A stretch of 64,000 nt of DNA from Citreimonas salinaria (GTDB lineage Bacteria > Pseudomonadota > Alphaproteobacteria > Rhodobacterales > Rhodobacteraceae), in the NCBI RefSeq assembly GCF_900107235.1, contig NZ_FNPF01000003.1:300582-364581 (forward strand), written 5' to 3'. Both the position numbers and the translations under genes were made by a program. The notes beneath the pieces are model-generated. The model worked only from the letters and a program-made list of their open reading frames with translations, searched no databases and was not told the origin of the DNA. Shown one piece after another: positions 10,626 to 19,811 of the stretch; within the stretch, counting starts at the first letter, position 1, and each line of letters starts with the position of its first letter.

Positions 10626-10817
10626 CTAGCCCTGCGTGATCCACAACAGCACCAGCCCCGTCGCCAGCGTGGCCAGTCCCAGCGTGCGCCGGGCCTCGAC
10701 GGGCATGGCGCGCAGGGCCTCGAGCAGGCGTTCGACAAGCGAAGGGGCCAGTGCGTACACCAGCCCCTCGATCACGAGAACCAGCGCGATTCCCGTCAGG
10801 ATGTCAGTCCCGCTCAA
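10626..10817 (-). CDS. DUF2065 small membrane protein
   Basis: A 63-aa protein with two predicted membrane helices (about 6-25 and 44-60) separated by a short charged loop, the DUF2065/YjeT layout. YjeT lies next to hflKC in many proteobacteria, and the same neighbourhood holds here. The start is a TTG whose bases overlap the hflC stop (TTGA), so it is translationally coupled to hflC. Function unknown; position suggests an accessory of the HflKC-FtsH membrane complex. Confidence 0.82.
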   Translation of the reverse strand: MSGTDILTGIALVLVIEGLVYALAPSLVERLLEALRAMPVEARRTLGLATLATGLVLLWITQG

Positions 10818-11989
10818 TTGGTCTCGAGCGGCGGCGGCGCGTCGCCGGCGCCCTCGTCCTCGAAGGCCTCTCCACCCAGCGGAGCGGGGTCGCCGTCTTC
10901 GTCTTCCGGCAGCGGATCGACATCCTCGAACCCGGCCTGCGGACCCGCGTCCGGCGCGCCCAGACGCGCCGGCCCGCCTGCCCCGTCGTCCATTTCCTCC
11001 AGGTCCTCGACCCGCGGCGCGACCGGGTTGGACCGGTCGGGAACCATGTCACTTTCCAGTTCGATACCGGCCTCGTTTATCGGCTGCGGCTGGTCCTCGG
11101 GCACCGTCAGCGGAGAACCGGCATTCTCGTTGCGGAAATACTCGAAGAACTGGCTGTCGGGCGTCATCACCATGGTCGAGTTCTCGCCCTGAAGCGCCGA
11201 CTCGTAGGCTTCGAGCGAGCGGTAGAACGCGAAGAACTCGGGGTCCGCGCCGAAGGCGGTCGCGTAGATCCGGCTGCGCTCGGCATCGGCCTCGCCTCGG
11301 ACGATCTGGCCCTCGCGTTCCGCTTCCGAGATCGTCTCGGTCACCGTCCGGTCGGCCAGCGCGCGCACACGTTGCGCCGCCTCGTTGCCGCGGGCGATCT
11401 CGTCGGCGGCCTCGCGCTCGCGTTCGGCCCGCATCCGGGCAAAGGTCGCTTCGAGGTTCTGGACCGGAAGGTTGGTCTGTTTAAGCCGCACGTCGACCAC
11501 GTCCAGACCCAGGGAACGCGCCTGCGCGCGGGCCTGATCGCGGATGCGGATCATCAGAGCGCCCCGTTCCTCGGACAGGATCCGGTCCGATGTCACCTGG
11601 TCGGCGCCCAGCACTTCGCGGATCTGCGCGTTGAGGATCGAGCTCAGCCGGTCCTCGGCCGTTGCAACGCCGCCCACGCCAACTGCCTGCCGGAATTGTA
11701 CCACGTCCGCGATGCGGTAGCGCGCGAAGGCGTCCACCACCAGGCGGCGGTCGTCGGCCGGCGTGACCTCGATCGTCTCCGTGTCGAGCGACAGGATGCG
11801 GTCGTCATAGCGCACCACGTCCTGGATGATCGGAACCTTGAAGGCGAGCCCGGGCTCTTCCTTGACGTCGCGGATCTGGCCGAACTGCAGCACCAGCGCC
11901 TTTTCGCGTTCGTCGACCACGAAGACCGACGACAGGATCACCACCAGCGCCACGATCGCGACGACCAGAATTACGATTCCCTTACGCAT
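10814..11989 (-). CDS. hflC: HflC, SPFH-domain modulator of FtsH
   Basis: Inner-membrane protein of 391 aa that assembles with HflK into a cage around the FtsH protease and limits its access to membrane substrates. One N-terminal membrane anchor (about residues 4-24) is followed by the SPFH/band 7 domain (VVDEREKALVLQFG onward) and a long helical region rich in Ala/Glu/Arg. The last 85 or so residues are an acidic, Pro/Gly-rich tail (many D/E, PEDEDGD) beyond the usual family end, making it longer than E. coli HflC (334 aa). It begins 1 bp after the hflK stop. Confidence 0.93.
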   Translation of the reverse strand: MRKGIVILVVAIVALVVILSSVFVVDEREKALVLQFGQIRDVKEEPGLAFKVPIIQDVVRYDDRILSLDTETIEVTPADDRRLVVDAFARYRIADVVQFRQAVGVGGVATAEDRLSSILNAQIREVLGADQVTSDRILSEERGALMIRIRDQARAQARSLGLDVVDVRLKQTNLPVQNLEATFARMRAEREREAADEIARGNEAAQRVRALADRTVTETISEAEREGQIVRGEADAERSRIYATAFGADPEFFAFYRSLEAYESALQGENSTMVMTPDSQFFEYFRNENAGSPLTVPEDQPQPINEAGIELESDMVPDRSNPVAPRVEDLEEMDDGAGGPARLGAPDAGPQAGFEDVDPLPEDEDGDPAPLGGEAFEDEGAGDAPPPLETN

Positions 11990-11990
11990 G

Positions 11991-13226
11991 TCAGTTGCCC
12001 CCCACGCCAGTGTTCCCGGCCATGTTGCCGCCAGTATTGCCGGCAGTGTTGCCGCCGACGTTGCCGTTGCGGCGCAACTCGTTCAGCGGAAGGTAGGGCA
12101 CCACGCCCCCGCCTCCGCCATTGCCCGAGCCTCCGGCCACGGCTTCGTCCAGGATCATCTTGTCCACATCTGCCAAGACACGTTCCATGGTCTCCAGGTA
12201 CAGCCGGCGGCGCGTCACGTCGGGCGCCTGCGCGTATTCCGTCTGCACCGCGCTGAAGCGGCTCGCTTCACCCAGCGCCTCGTTGACAACCTGAGCGCGG
12301 TAGCCTTCGGCCTGCTCACGTACCTGCGCGGCCGAACCCCTGGCTTCCGCGACGACGCGGTTGGCGTAGGCGTCAGCCTGGCGTTCCAGCCGGTCACGCT
12401 CCTGCTCGGCGGCCTGCACGGCGCGGAAGGCGTCGATCACCTCGGCCGGCGGGTCCGCCGTATCGAGGTTGATCCGCACCACGTTGATGCCGGATTCGTA
12501 TTCGTTCAGCGTTTCCTGGATCTGCTCGCGCGCCATGTCGGCGATCAGGCCCCGGTCCCGGTTGAGGATCGGCGCCAGGTTCGACGCGGCGATGATCTCG
12601 CGCATGACCGATTCCGACACCGCCTGCACGGTCAGTTGCGGATCGCGCACGTTGAACAGAAGCTGCGCGGGATCGCTGATGTTCCACACGACCTGGAACT
12701 CGATGTCGACGATGTTGGCGTCGGTGGTCAGCATCAGGCCATCGCCGGTGCCGCGGCCCACGCCGATCGTCTCGGTCCGCTCAGAGGTGACGTTGACGAC
12801 CTCGTGGGTCATCACAGGCCAAGGCGCGAAGTTAAGGCCCGGCTGCCCCGTCGAGGCGAATTCGCCCAGGAACAGCTCAACCGATTGCTCTTCGGGCCGG
12901 ACGGTGTAGATGCTTGCGAAACCCCAGAGCGCCACCAGCGCCAGCGCCGCGATGCCGATCGTGCCGCGGGTGAAGAACGGCCCGCCGCTGCCGCCGGGGC
13001 CGCCGCCCGTGCCGTTGCCGCCGCCCCCACGGCCGCCCATCAGCACGCGCAGCCGGTCCTGGCCGCGTTTCATCAGTTCCTCGATCTCGGGGATCTGGTT
13101 GTCGCCACCACCGCGGCCTCCGCGGCCGCCGCCGTTCGGGCCGCGCGGGCCGCCATCTTCGGGCCGGCGTCCACCGCCGTCCGAGCCACCGCCGCCCCCC
13201 CAGGGGCCGCCGCTGTGTCCTGCCAT
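11991..13226 (-). CDS. hflK: HflK, SPFH-domain modulator of FtsH
   Basis: HflC partner, 411 aa. The N-terminal cytoplasmic segment of about 80 residues is almost all Gly, Arg and Asp, interrupted by the conserved IPEIEELMKRGQDRLRVLMGG. A membrane helix follows (about 90-108), then the SPFH domain and coiled coil (QAAEQERDRLERQADAYANRV). The last 25 residues are short Asn/Gly repeats (GNxxGN units). Start MAGHSGGPWGG at 13226 is chosen because family members begin this way; nine upstream codons are open. It is the first gene of the hflK-hflC-DUF2065-degP series. Confidence 0.93.
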   Translation of the reverse strand: MAGHSGGPWGGGGGSDGGGRRPEDGGPRGPNGGGRGGRGGGDNQIPEIEELMKRGQDRLRVLMGGRGGGGNGTGGGPGGSGGPFFTRGTIGIAALALVALWGFASIYTVRPEEQSVELFLGEFASTGQPGLNFAPWPVMTHEVVNVTSERTETIGVGRGTGDGLMLTTDANIVDIEFQVVWNISDPAQLLFNVRDPQLTVQAVSESVMREIIAASNLAPILNRDRGLIADMAREQIQETLNEYESGINVVRINLDTADPPAEVIDAFRAVQAAEQERDRLERQADAYANRVVAEARGSAAQVREQAEGYRAQVVNEALGEASRFSAVQTEYAQAPDVTRRRLYLETMERVLADVDKMILDEAVAGGSGNGGGGGVVPYLPLNELRRNGNVGGNTAGNTGGNMAGNTGVGGN

Positions 13227-13292
13227 GAAGTCTCTTCCCTCTTCGTCTTCCACGTCGTGTAGGTGTGCGCGCGGGCGCGAAAATCAACCCGA

Positions 13293-14747
13293 TCAGCCGC
13301 TGCGCGAAGGCTGCCGCATCGTCACGAGTTCCTCGGCCATCGTGGGATGAACCGCCACGGTGCGGTCGAAATCCTCTTTCGTGGCGCCCATCTTGACCGC
13401 GATCCCCGCCAGCTGGATCATCTCGCCCGCGCCGGGCGCGACGATATGACAGCCCAGAACCTTGCGCGTCTCCTTCGACACGATCAGCTTCATCAGAACC
13501 CGGTCGGGTCGGCCGGCGAAGGCGGTGTTCATCGGCCGGAACGAGGTGGCGTAGACCTCGACCGGCTCGCGGTCGCGGGCCTCTTCCTCGGTCAGGCCGA
13601 TCGTGCCGAATTCCGGTTGGGTGAAGATCGCTGACGGGATCAGGTCGTGGTCGACCGGCGTCGGGTTGCCCCTGAACACGGTCTCGACGAACTGCATCCC
13701 CTCGCGGATCGCCACCGGCGTCAGGTTCACGCGATTGGTCACGTCTCCGATGGCGTAGATCGACGGCACGCTGGTCTGCGAATACTCGTCGACCGAGATC
13801 CCGCCGCGCTTGCCCAGCGTGACGCCGGCCTCTTCCAGCCCCATGTCGTCCGTGTTGGGCGCGCGGCCGGTGGCGAACAGTACCATGTCGAACACCCGGT
13901 CCTGGCCGTTGGTGCCCTTGACCCGCACCGGCACGCCAGGGCCGGGCTCGGGTTCGGAGGTGCCGTAGCGCGCGGCCTCCACGGGGCCCGACATGTGCGC
14001 GGCGTCGAGGTTCGGGTCCTCGTCGCCGGTTGCGGCCACCAGACTGGCGATGTTGGTGCCGACATGCAGGTCGATGCCGTTTTCCTTCATCGCGTCGGCG
14101 ATCAGGCCGCGGGCTTCCTCGTCGAAGCCGCGCAGGATCTGCGCGCCGCGGTAATACTGCGTCACCTCGACGCCCAGACCGTTGAGGATGCAGGCGAACT
14201 CGCACGCGATGTAGCCGCCGCCGATGATCAGGATGGATTTCGGCAGGTCTTCCAGGTCGAAGATGTCGTCCGAGACGATGCCGCAATTCGCGCCCGGCAC
14301 CTGGGGGCGCACCGGGCGTCCGCCGGTGGCCACCAGGATGTGCTTTGCGGTCTTGACCTCGCCGGTCGACAGCTCGACCGTATGCGGATCGCGCAGGCGC
14401 GCGCGGGCGTCGAATGTCTCGACCCCCGAGCCCTTCAGCATCTTGCGGTAGACGCCTTCCAGCCGGTCCAGTTCCTCGTGCAGGTGGCCACGGAAGGTCT
14501 TCCAGTCGAAGGAGCCATCCGCGATGTCCCAGCCGTAGCAGCGCGCGGCGTCGGGCATGTGGCTGAATTCCGAGGCGAAGACCATCAGCTTCTTCGGCAC
14601 GCAGCCGCGGATCACGCAGGTGCCGCCATAGCGGCTCTCCTCAGCCAGGGCCACGCGGGCGCCGGTCTCGCCGGCGGCCACGCGCGCGGCGCGCACGCCA
14701 CCCGATCCGCCGCCGATCACGAAGAGGTCGTAGTCGAATTCGCTCAT
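13293..14747 (-). CDS. gor: Glutathione-disulfide reductase
   Basis: NADPH-dependent flavoenzyme regenerating reduced glutathione, 484 aa, cytoplasmic. The FAD motif GGGSGG is at residues 12-17, the redox-active disulfide is C44-C49 in GGTCVIRGCVPKK, the NAD(P) motif GGGYIACEFA is central, and the C-terminal HPTMAEE carries the active-site His. ATG at 14747 is chosen for its AAGGAG site about 7 bases upstream and family N-terminus. An insertion around residues 225-260 (GDEDPNLDAAHMSGPVEAA) is longer than in E. coli Gor. It ends 66 bp from hflK on the same strand and follows rpiA. Confidence 0.93.
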   Translation of the reverse strand: MSEFDYDLFVIGGGSGGVRAARVAAGETGARVALAEESRYGGTCVIRGCVPKKLMVFASEFSHMPDAARCYGWDIADGSFDWKTFRGHLHEELDRLEGVYRKMLKGSGVETFDARARLRDPHTVELSTGEVKTAKHILVATGGRPVRPQVPGANCGIVSDDIFDLEDLPKSILIIGGGYIACEFACILNGLGVEVTQYYRGAQILRGFDEEARGLIADAMKENGIDLHVGTNIASLVAATGDEDPNLDAAHMSGPVEAARYGTSEPEPGPGVPVRVKGTNGQDRVFDMVLFATGRAPNTDDMGLEEAGVTLGKRGGISVDEYSQTSVPSIYAIGDVTNRVNLTPVAIREGMQFVETVFRGNPTPVDHDLIPSAIFTQPEFGTIGLTEEEARDREPVEVYATSFRPMNTAFAGRPDRVLMKLIVSKETRKVLGCHIVAPGAGEMIQLAGIAVKMGATKEDFDRTVAVHPTMAEELVTMRQPSRSG

Positions 14748-14817
14748 CGCGCGCTCCTTTTCAGCCTGCGCGCGCAGGTATTTCACAGCGCGGACGCGAA
14801 CGCCACCGGAAGCGCGC

Positions 14818-15600
14818 CTAACCGTCCAGGTCGGTGAACAGATTCCCGCCCTCGTCGGCCTGGTCCTCGGTCACGGTGCCGGTCGCCAGGTCGCGCGTCT
14901 CGACCCGGCCGTCGGAATGGCCGATCATGACGCGGTCGCAGATGTCGATGAACAATCCGTTCTCGACCACGCCGGGGATCTGGTTCAGCACCAGCGCCAT
15001 CTGCCGCGGATCGCCGATCCGGCCCAGCTGCAGGTCCAAGATGCGGTTGCCCTCGTCGGTGGTATAGGGGGCGTCGCCGTCCATCCGCAGCTTCGTGTCG
15101 CGCCCGTCCACGTCGAGCGAGGCCAGCGCCTCCTCGATCAGCGCCTGCGTCGCCTGCCAGCCGAAGCCGATCACCTCGACCGGCAGCGGAAACCGCCCCA
15201 GCGTGTCGACCTCCTTGGCGGCATCCGCGATCACCACCATCTGGTCCGACGCCGTGGCGACGATCTTCTCGTGCAGCAGCGCGCCGCCGCCGCCCTTGAT
15301 CAGCGACAGGTCGGCGTCGAACTCGTCCGCGCCGTCGATGGTCAGCTCCAGCCAGCCGGCGTCGCCCAGGCTCACCACCTCGATGCCCACCTCGCGCGCC
15401 AGCTCCGCCGTGCGGGTCGAGGTCGGCACCGCGCGAAAGCGCAGGCCCTCGTCGCGCACCCGCTCGCCCAGGCAGCGCACCAGCCACGCGGCGGTCGACC
15501 CGGTCCCGAGGCCGACGCGCATCCCGTCCTCGACCATCTCCGAGGCGCGGCGGGCGGCGGCGTATTTCGCCTTGTCGATGGGGGACAGGTCCGTGCTCAT
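14818..15600 (-). CDS. rpiA: Ribose-5-phosphate isomerase A
   Basis: Interconverts ribose-5-phosphate and ribulose-5-phosphate in the pentose phosphate pathway; 260 aa, cytoplasmic. Family signatures are GLGTGSTA near the N-terminus, the substrate/catalytic stretch TIDGADEFD, and KGGGGALLHEK with the active-site Lys. About 30 residues longer than E. coli RpiA at the C-terminus (TEDQADEGGNLFTDLDG), usual for Rhodobacteraceae. It is divergent from sdaA; the 157 bp between them should hold both promoters. It precedes gor by about 70 bp. Confidence 0.95.
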   Translation of the reverse strand: MSTDLSPIDKAKYAAARRASEMVEDGMRVGLGTGSTAAWLVRCLGERVRDEGLRFRAVPTSTRTAELAREVGIEVVSLGDAGWLELTIDGADEFDADLSLIKGGGGALLHEKIVATASDQMVVIADAAKEVDTLGRFPLPVEVIGFGWQATQALIEEALASLDVDGRDTKLRMDGDAPYTTDEGNRILDLQLGRIGDPRQMALVLNQIPGVVENGLFIDICDRVMIGHSDGRVETRDLATGTVTEDQADEGGNLFTDLDG

Positions 15601-15757
15601 GCGGAGCTCCTCGGTCGGTGCGGCGCCGTGCGCGGGCGGCCAGTTGATGGTTCGGGCGCCTTATAGGCGGGTGCGCGCCCCTGCGCGACCCGGAATCGCT
15701 GCCTTGCCCGCGCGGCCCGCCCATGTTCGGATAGGCGCACCCAGCAAAGGCAAGCCA

Positions 15758-17131
15758 ATGTTCCTGTCGGTCTTCGAGATGTTCAAGGTGGGCATCGGCC
15801 CGTCCTCGTCCCACACGATGGGACCGATGGTCGCCGCCGCGCGGTTCCTCGACAGCCTGCGCGAGGCGCCGTTCACGCCGCACGGCCTGCGCGCCTCGCT
15901 GCATGGCAGCCTGGCCTTCACCGGCGTGGGCCACGCCACCGACCGCGCCACCGTTCTGGGTCTCGCCGGCTTCCGGCCCGACACCTACGACGCGGACGCC
16001 GCCGAGGAGGCGCTGGCGCGCATCCGCGAGACCCGCCGCGTAGAGCCCGAGGGCCTGCCCCCGCTGGCGTTCGACCCCGAAAAGGACATGCGCTTCGACT
16101 TCGGCCCGCCCCTGCCCGGCCACGCCAACGGGATGATCCTGATGGCCACCGACGCGCAGGGCGACGTCATCACGCGCGAGACCTACTTCTCGGTCGGCGG
16201 CGGCTTCGTCCTGACCGAGGCCGAGCTGAAGCAAGGCCGCGACACCGACACCGGCCCGGCCGTGCCCTACCCCTTCAAGAGCGCTGCCGAGATGCTGGTG
16301 ATGGCAAAGGACAGCGGGCGGACCATCGCCCAGATGAAACGCGCCAACGAGGACAGCCGCGGCGGCCCGGCGGCGCTGGACCGCGGTATCGCGCGGATCT
16401 GGCAGGTGATGGACGATTGCATCGACCGCGGCTTGGCCACCGACGGCACCCTGCCCGGCGGCCTCAACGTGCGCCGCCGCGCAAAGGCGATCCACGACCA
16501 GCTGCAGGCCGAGCGCAGCCTCAACCAGTCCGCCCCCCACACGATCAACGACTGGATGAGCGTCTACGCCATGGCCGTGAACGAGGAGAACGCTGCCGGC
16601 GGGCAGGTCGTGACCGCCCCCACGAACGGCGCCGCGGGCGTGGTGCCGGCGGTGATCCGATACTGGCTGGACCACGTGCCGGGTGCGTCACGCAAGAAGA
16701 TCCCCGACTTCCTGCTGACGGCGGCGGCGATCGGCGGGTTGGTGAAGTACAATGCCTCGATCAGCGGCGCCGAGGCCGGCTGCCAGGCCGAGGTCGGGTC
16801 GGCGGCGGCAATGGCGGCGGCCGGAATGGCGGCCGTGATGGGCGGCAGCCCCGAGCAGATCGAGAACGCTGCCGAGATCGCGCTGGAGCATCACCTGGGC
16901 ATGACCTGCGACCCGGTGAAGGGCCTGGTGCAGGTACCGTGCATCGAGCGCAACGGCCTTGGCGCGGTCAAGGCGGTGTCTGCGGCCAGCCTTGCCCTGC
17001 GCGGCGACGGCGCGCATTTCGTGCCGCTCGACGCGTGCATCGAGACCATGCGCCAGACCGGCGCGGACATGAGCGAGAAGTACAAGGAGACCGCCCTGGG
17101 CGGTCTGGCGGTCAACGTCCCCAATTGCTGA
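15758..17131 (+). CDS. sdaA: L-serine ammonia-lyase (iron-sulfur)
   Basis: Deaminates L-serine to pyruvate and ammonia; 457 aa single-chain bacterial type with beta domain followed by alpha domain. Signatures: [20 protein letters not shown] at the start, SVGGGF, and in the alpha domain [25 protein letters not shown] and [18 protein letters not shown], whose cysteines ligate the [4Fe-4S] cluster. The start is the ATG at 15758, fixed by the family N-terminus, although the frame is open for 220 codons upstream across rpiA. It stands alone; no dedicated regulator adjoins. Confidence 0.95.
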   Translation: MFLSVFEMFKVGIGPSSSHTMGPMVAAARFLDSLREAPFTPHGLRASLHGSLAFTGVGHATDRATVLGLAGFRPDTYDADAAEEALARIRETRRVEPEGLPPLAFDPEKDMRFDFGPPLPGHANGMILMATDAQGDVITRETYFSVGGGFVLTEAELKQGRDTDTGPAVPYPFKSAAEMLVMAKDSGRTIAQMKRANEDSRGGPAALDRGIARIWQVMDDCIDRGLATDGTLPGGLNVRRRAKAIHDQLQAERSLNQSAPHTINDWMSVYAMAVNEENAAGGQVVTAPTNGAAGVVPAVIRYWLDHVPGASRKKIPDFLLTAAAIGGLVKYNASISGAEAGCQAEVGSAAAMAAAGMAAVMGGSPEQIENAAEIALEHHLGMTCDPVKGLVQVPCIERNGLGAVKAVSAASLALRGDGAHFVPLDACIETMRQTGADMSEKYKETALGGLAVNVPNC

Positions 17132-17189
17132 GAACACCCAGCGGGCCCAATTGCCGAGAAGCCTCAGCGGGCCGAACCGCTGAGCATGC

Positions 17190-17783
17190 TCAGCGCGCCG
17201 ATTCGGTGCGCGCGCCCGGCCCGGGCAGGATCTCTCCAACCGACAGCACCGGCGAAGCGTCGATATCCGCCGCGTCCAGCATTGCCGCAACCCGTTCGAG
17301 CGCGGCGACGATCATCGCCTGCTCCCAGTCGGGCAGCGATTCGAATTCCTTGACATAACGCTGCTGCAGCGCGTCCGGCGCCCCCAGCACCTTGGCGCGG
17401 CCGGCCTCGGTGACGATCAGGTGGGTCTGCCGCCGGTCGGTCTTGGACCGCTCGCGGTCAAGCATGCCGTAGCTTTCCAGCTTCTTGATCAGCGCCGAGA
17501 TCGTCGCCTGGGTAACGCCCATCCGGGTCGCCACCTCCGTCGGCGTGGCATGGCCCTTTTCGCAAACAATCTGCAGCACGCGCAACTGCACGGCCGTCAG
17601 GCCCGCGTCGCGCGCCAGCTTGCGGCCATAAAGCTCGGTCGCGCGCAGAATGCGGCGGATTGCGACAAGGCTGTCGTCTGTGCGGTCCATCGGCTGATCC
17701 AGTTGTGGCCAGCCGACATTAAGCCCGGCACGCGGGGCTTCACAAGACGAAGGGTCCTTTGGCTTTCGCGCTGGATGATTCAT
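17190..17783 (-). CDS. ectR: MarR-family regulator of ectoine genes (EctR/CosR type)
   Basis: A 197-aa winged-helix protein: LTAVQLRVLQIVCEKG, TPTEVATRMGVTQATISALIKKLESYG (recognition helix region) and RSKTDRRQTHLIVT (wing). It is divergent from ectABC-ask across 183 bp, the position of EctR1/CosR repressors. A palindrome overlapping the predicted ectA -10 box is a plausible binding site. Start uncertain: ATG at 17783 is used, a GTG three codons upstream and an ATG at 17690 (MDRTDDS, nearest the conserved core) are alternatives. Osmotic control is inferred from the neighbours only. Confidence 0.82.
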   Translation of the reverse strand: MNHPARKPKDPSSCEAPRAGLNVGWPQLDQPMDRTDDSLVAIRRILRATELYGRKLARDAGLTAVQLRVLQIVCEKGHATPTEVATRMGVTQATISALIKKLESYGMLDRERSKTDRRQTHLIVTEAGRAKVLGAPDALQQRYVKEFESLPDWEQAMIVAALERVAAMLDAADIDASPVLSVGEILPGPGARTESAR

Positions 17784-17905
17784 GGGCTTCACTTAGGCTT
17801 ACGTTATATTTTTGGTTATGAGGCACTAGATATATGCGAGATTTCCCTGTATTCAAAGGAAAATCGCCAAGTCCGGCAAATCGGGGAAGAAAATTACTTA
17901 GCCCC

Positions 17906-17938
17906 TTGAAGCATCGGCCGCAAAGTATATACTTAGCC
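17906..17938 (+). promoter_or_regulatory. ectA promoter with overlapping palindromic operator
   Basis: A sigma-70-like promoter is visible: TTGAAG at 17906-17911, a 16-bp spacer, and TATACT at 17928-17933. The perfect 12-bp palindrome AAGTATATACTT (17923-17934) covers the -10 box. The 9-mer TACTTAGCC occurs at 17895-17903 and again at 17930-17938. The palindrome resembles the EctR1 site described in Methylotuvimicrobium, so repression of ectABC by the adjacent MarR protein is likely. Confidence 0.68.
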
Positions 17939-17966
17939 ATGCAAAGCAAAACAGCGAGGTGACCCC

Positions 17967-18497
17967 GTGAGCAAGCTTCACAGCGTCGACACCAAAGACC
18001 AGATCACGTTCCGCAAGCCCGTCCGCGAGGATGGTGCCGAAGTGTGGGAACTGATCAAGGCTTGCAAGCCGCTCGACGAGAACTCGATGTACTGCAACCT
18101 CCTGCAGTCGGATCATTTCCGGGACACCTGCGTCGTGGCCGAGATGAACCGCGAGATCGTCGGCTGGGTTTCGGGCTACGTGCTGCCGAACGACGACAGC
18201 ACCGTCTTCGTCTGGCAGGTCGCCGTGTCCGAGAAGGCGCGCGGCTGCGGGCTTGGCCAGCGGATGCTGAACGCCCTGCTCGAGCGCGACGAATGCAAGA
18301 GCGTGCGCCGCCTGCGGACCACTATCACCGCCGACAACGGCGCGTCATGGGGCCTGTTCAAGAAGTTCGCACGCACGCACGACGGGTTCCTCGATTCCGA
18401 AGCGCACTTCACCCGCGACACCCACTTCCAGGGTGCGCACGACACCGAACACATGGTGACGATCACGCTGCCGGCCGCGCTGACGCGCGCCGCCTGA
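17967..18497 (+). CDS. ectA: L-2,4-diaminobutyrate N-gamma-acetyltransferase
   Basis: Second step specific to ectoine synthesis: acetylates diaminobutyrate with acetyl-CoA. The 176-aa GNAT protein shows FRKPVREDGAEVWELIK, SMYCNLLQSDHFRDTC (substrate region) and the acetyl-CoA loop ARGCGLGQRML, all EctA hallmarks. It starts with GTG at 17967; AGGTGA six bases upstream supports it. First gene of ectA-ectB-ectC-ask, 33 bp before ectB. Family length is typical. Confidence 0.96.
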   Translation: MSKLHSVDTKDQITFRKPVREDGAEVWELIKACKPLDENSMYCNLLQSDHFRDTCVVAEMNREIVGWVSGYVLPNDDSTVFVWQVAVSEKARGCGLGQRMLNALLERDECKSVRRLRTTITADNGASWGLFKKFARTHDGFLDSEAHFTRDTHFQGAHDTEHMVTITLPAALTRAA

Positions 18498-18530
18498 TCG
18501 CACCCCCCGTACTTCAAGAAAGGTATTCCA

Positions 18531-19805
18531 ATGCCCAACGATCTGAGCATCTACAAACGCCGAGAATCGGAGGCGCGCAGCTATTGCCGCAGCTTCCCGA
18601 CCAGCTTTAACCGCGCCAAGGGGTCCGAGATGTGGGACGTCGACGGCAACCGCTACATCGACTTCCTGGCGGGCTGTTCGTCGCTGAACTACGGCCACAA
18701 CGACCGCGACATGCAGGCCGCGCTGATCGAGCATATCCAGGCCGACGGGATCACCCACGGCCTCGACATGCACACCGAGACCAAGCAGGCCTTCCTGACC
18801 GCGTTCGAGGACATCATCCTCAAGCCGCGGAACATGGACTACAAGGTCATGATGACCGGCCCGACCGGCACCAACGCCGTCGAGGCGGCGATGAAGCTGG
18901 CGCGCAAGGTCACCGGCCGCACCAACATCCTGACCTTCACCAACGGCTTCCACGGCATGACGATGGGCGCGCTGGCCGCGACCGGCAATGCCGGCAAGCG
19001 TAACGGCGGCGGCATGCCGCTGGCCGGCACCACGCACATGCCGTTCGAGGGCGCCTTCGGCCCCGACGTGGACAGCCTGTCGCTGATCGAGCAGATGCTC
19101 GACAACCCGTCCTCGGGCATCGACGCGCCGGCCGCGTTCCTGATCGAGCCGGTGCAGGGCGAAGGTGGCCTGAACGCCGCGTCCACGGAATTCATGCAGG
19201 GCCTCGCGCGCCTGGCCAAGAAGCACGGCGCGCTGCTGATCGCAGACGACATCCAGGCCGGCTGCGGACGCACGGGCACCTTCTTCTCGTTCGAGGAGAT
19301 GGGAATCGAGCCCGACCTGATCCCGCTGGCCAAGTCGTTCAGCGGCATGGGCCTGCCCTTCGCCGCGCTGCTGGTGAAGCCCGAGCACGACATCTGGAAG
19401 CCGGCCGAGCACAACGGCACCTTCCGCGGCAACACCCACGCCTTCGTCACCGCGCGCATCGCGCTCGAGAAGTTCTGGAAGGACGACGCGTTCAGCCGCG
19501 AGCTGGCCGAGAAGTCGGTGCAGCTGACCAGTGGCCTGCAGGCCGTCGCGGACGAGATCGAGGGGGCGACTCTGAAGGGCCGTGGCCTGATGCAGGGCGT
19601 CGACGTGGGCGGCGGCGAGCTTGCCGGCGCGATCTGCGCGCGCTGCTTCGAGAAGGGCCTGATCATCGAGACGTCGGGCGCCCATGACGAGGTAGTCAAG
19701 GTGCTGGCACCGCTGACGACCTCCAGCGCGCTCCTGCGCGAGGGCCTGGGCATCCTGCTCGAAGCCGTGCGCGAAGTGAACACAACCAAGATGGCAGCGG
19801 AGTAA
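18531..19805 (+). CDS. ectB: Diaminobutyrate-2-oxoglutarate aminotransferase
   Basis: Converts L-aspartate semialdehyde and glutamate to L-2,4-diaminobutyrate, the first dedicated ectoine step. A 424-aa class III PLP aminotransferase with YIDFLAGCSSLNYGHN, the cofactor loop GPTGTNAVEAAMKLAR, IADDIQAGCGRTG and the PLP Lys K268 in LAKSFSGMGLP. Length and N-terminus (IYKRRESEARSYCR) match EctB. It lies between ectA and ectC; six bases separate it from ectC. Confidence 0.97.
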   Translation: MPNDLSIYKRRESEARSYCRSFPTSFNRAKGSEMWDVDGNRYIDFLAGCSSLNYGHNDRDMQAALIEHIQADGITHGLDMHTETKQAFLTAFEDIILKPRNMDYKVMMTGPTGTNAVEAAMKLARKVTGRTNILTFTNGFHGMTMGALAATGNAGKRNGGGMPLAGTTHMPFEGAFGPDVDSLSLIEQMLDNPSSGIDAPAAFLIEPVQGEGGLNAASTEFMQGLARLAKKHGALLIADDIQAGCGRTGTFFSFEEMGIEPDLIPLAKSFSGMGLPFAALLVKPEHDIWKPAEHNGTFRGNTHAFVTARIALEKFWKDDAFSRELAEKSVQLTSGLQAVADEIEGATLKGRGLMQGVDVGGGELAGAICARCFEKGLIIETSGAHDEVVKVLAPLTTSSALLREGLGILLEAVREVNTTKMAAE

Positions 19806-19811
19806 CAGGCA

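Noticed and set aside
13030..13226. Gly-rich repeats at the hflK 5' end as a possible DNA repeat array
   Set aside because: They are in frame, encode the usual Gly-rich N-terminus of HflK, and are not regular enough for a CRISPR or satellite.
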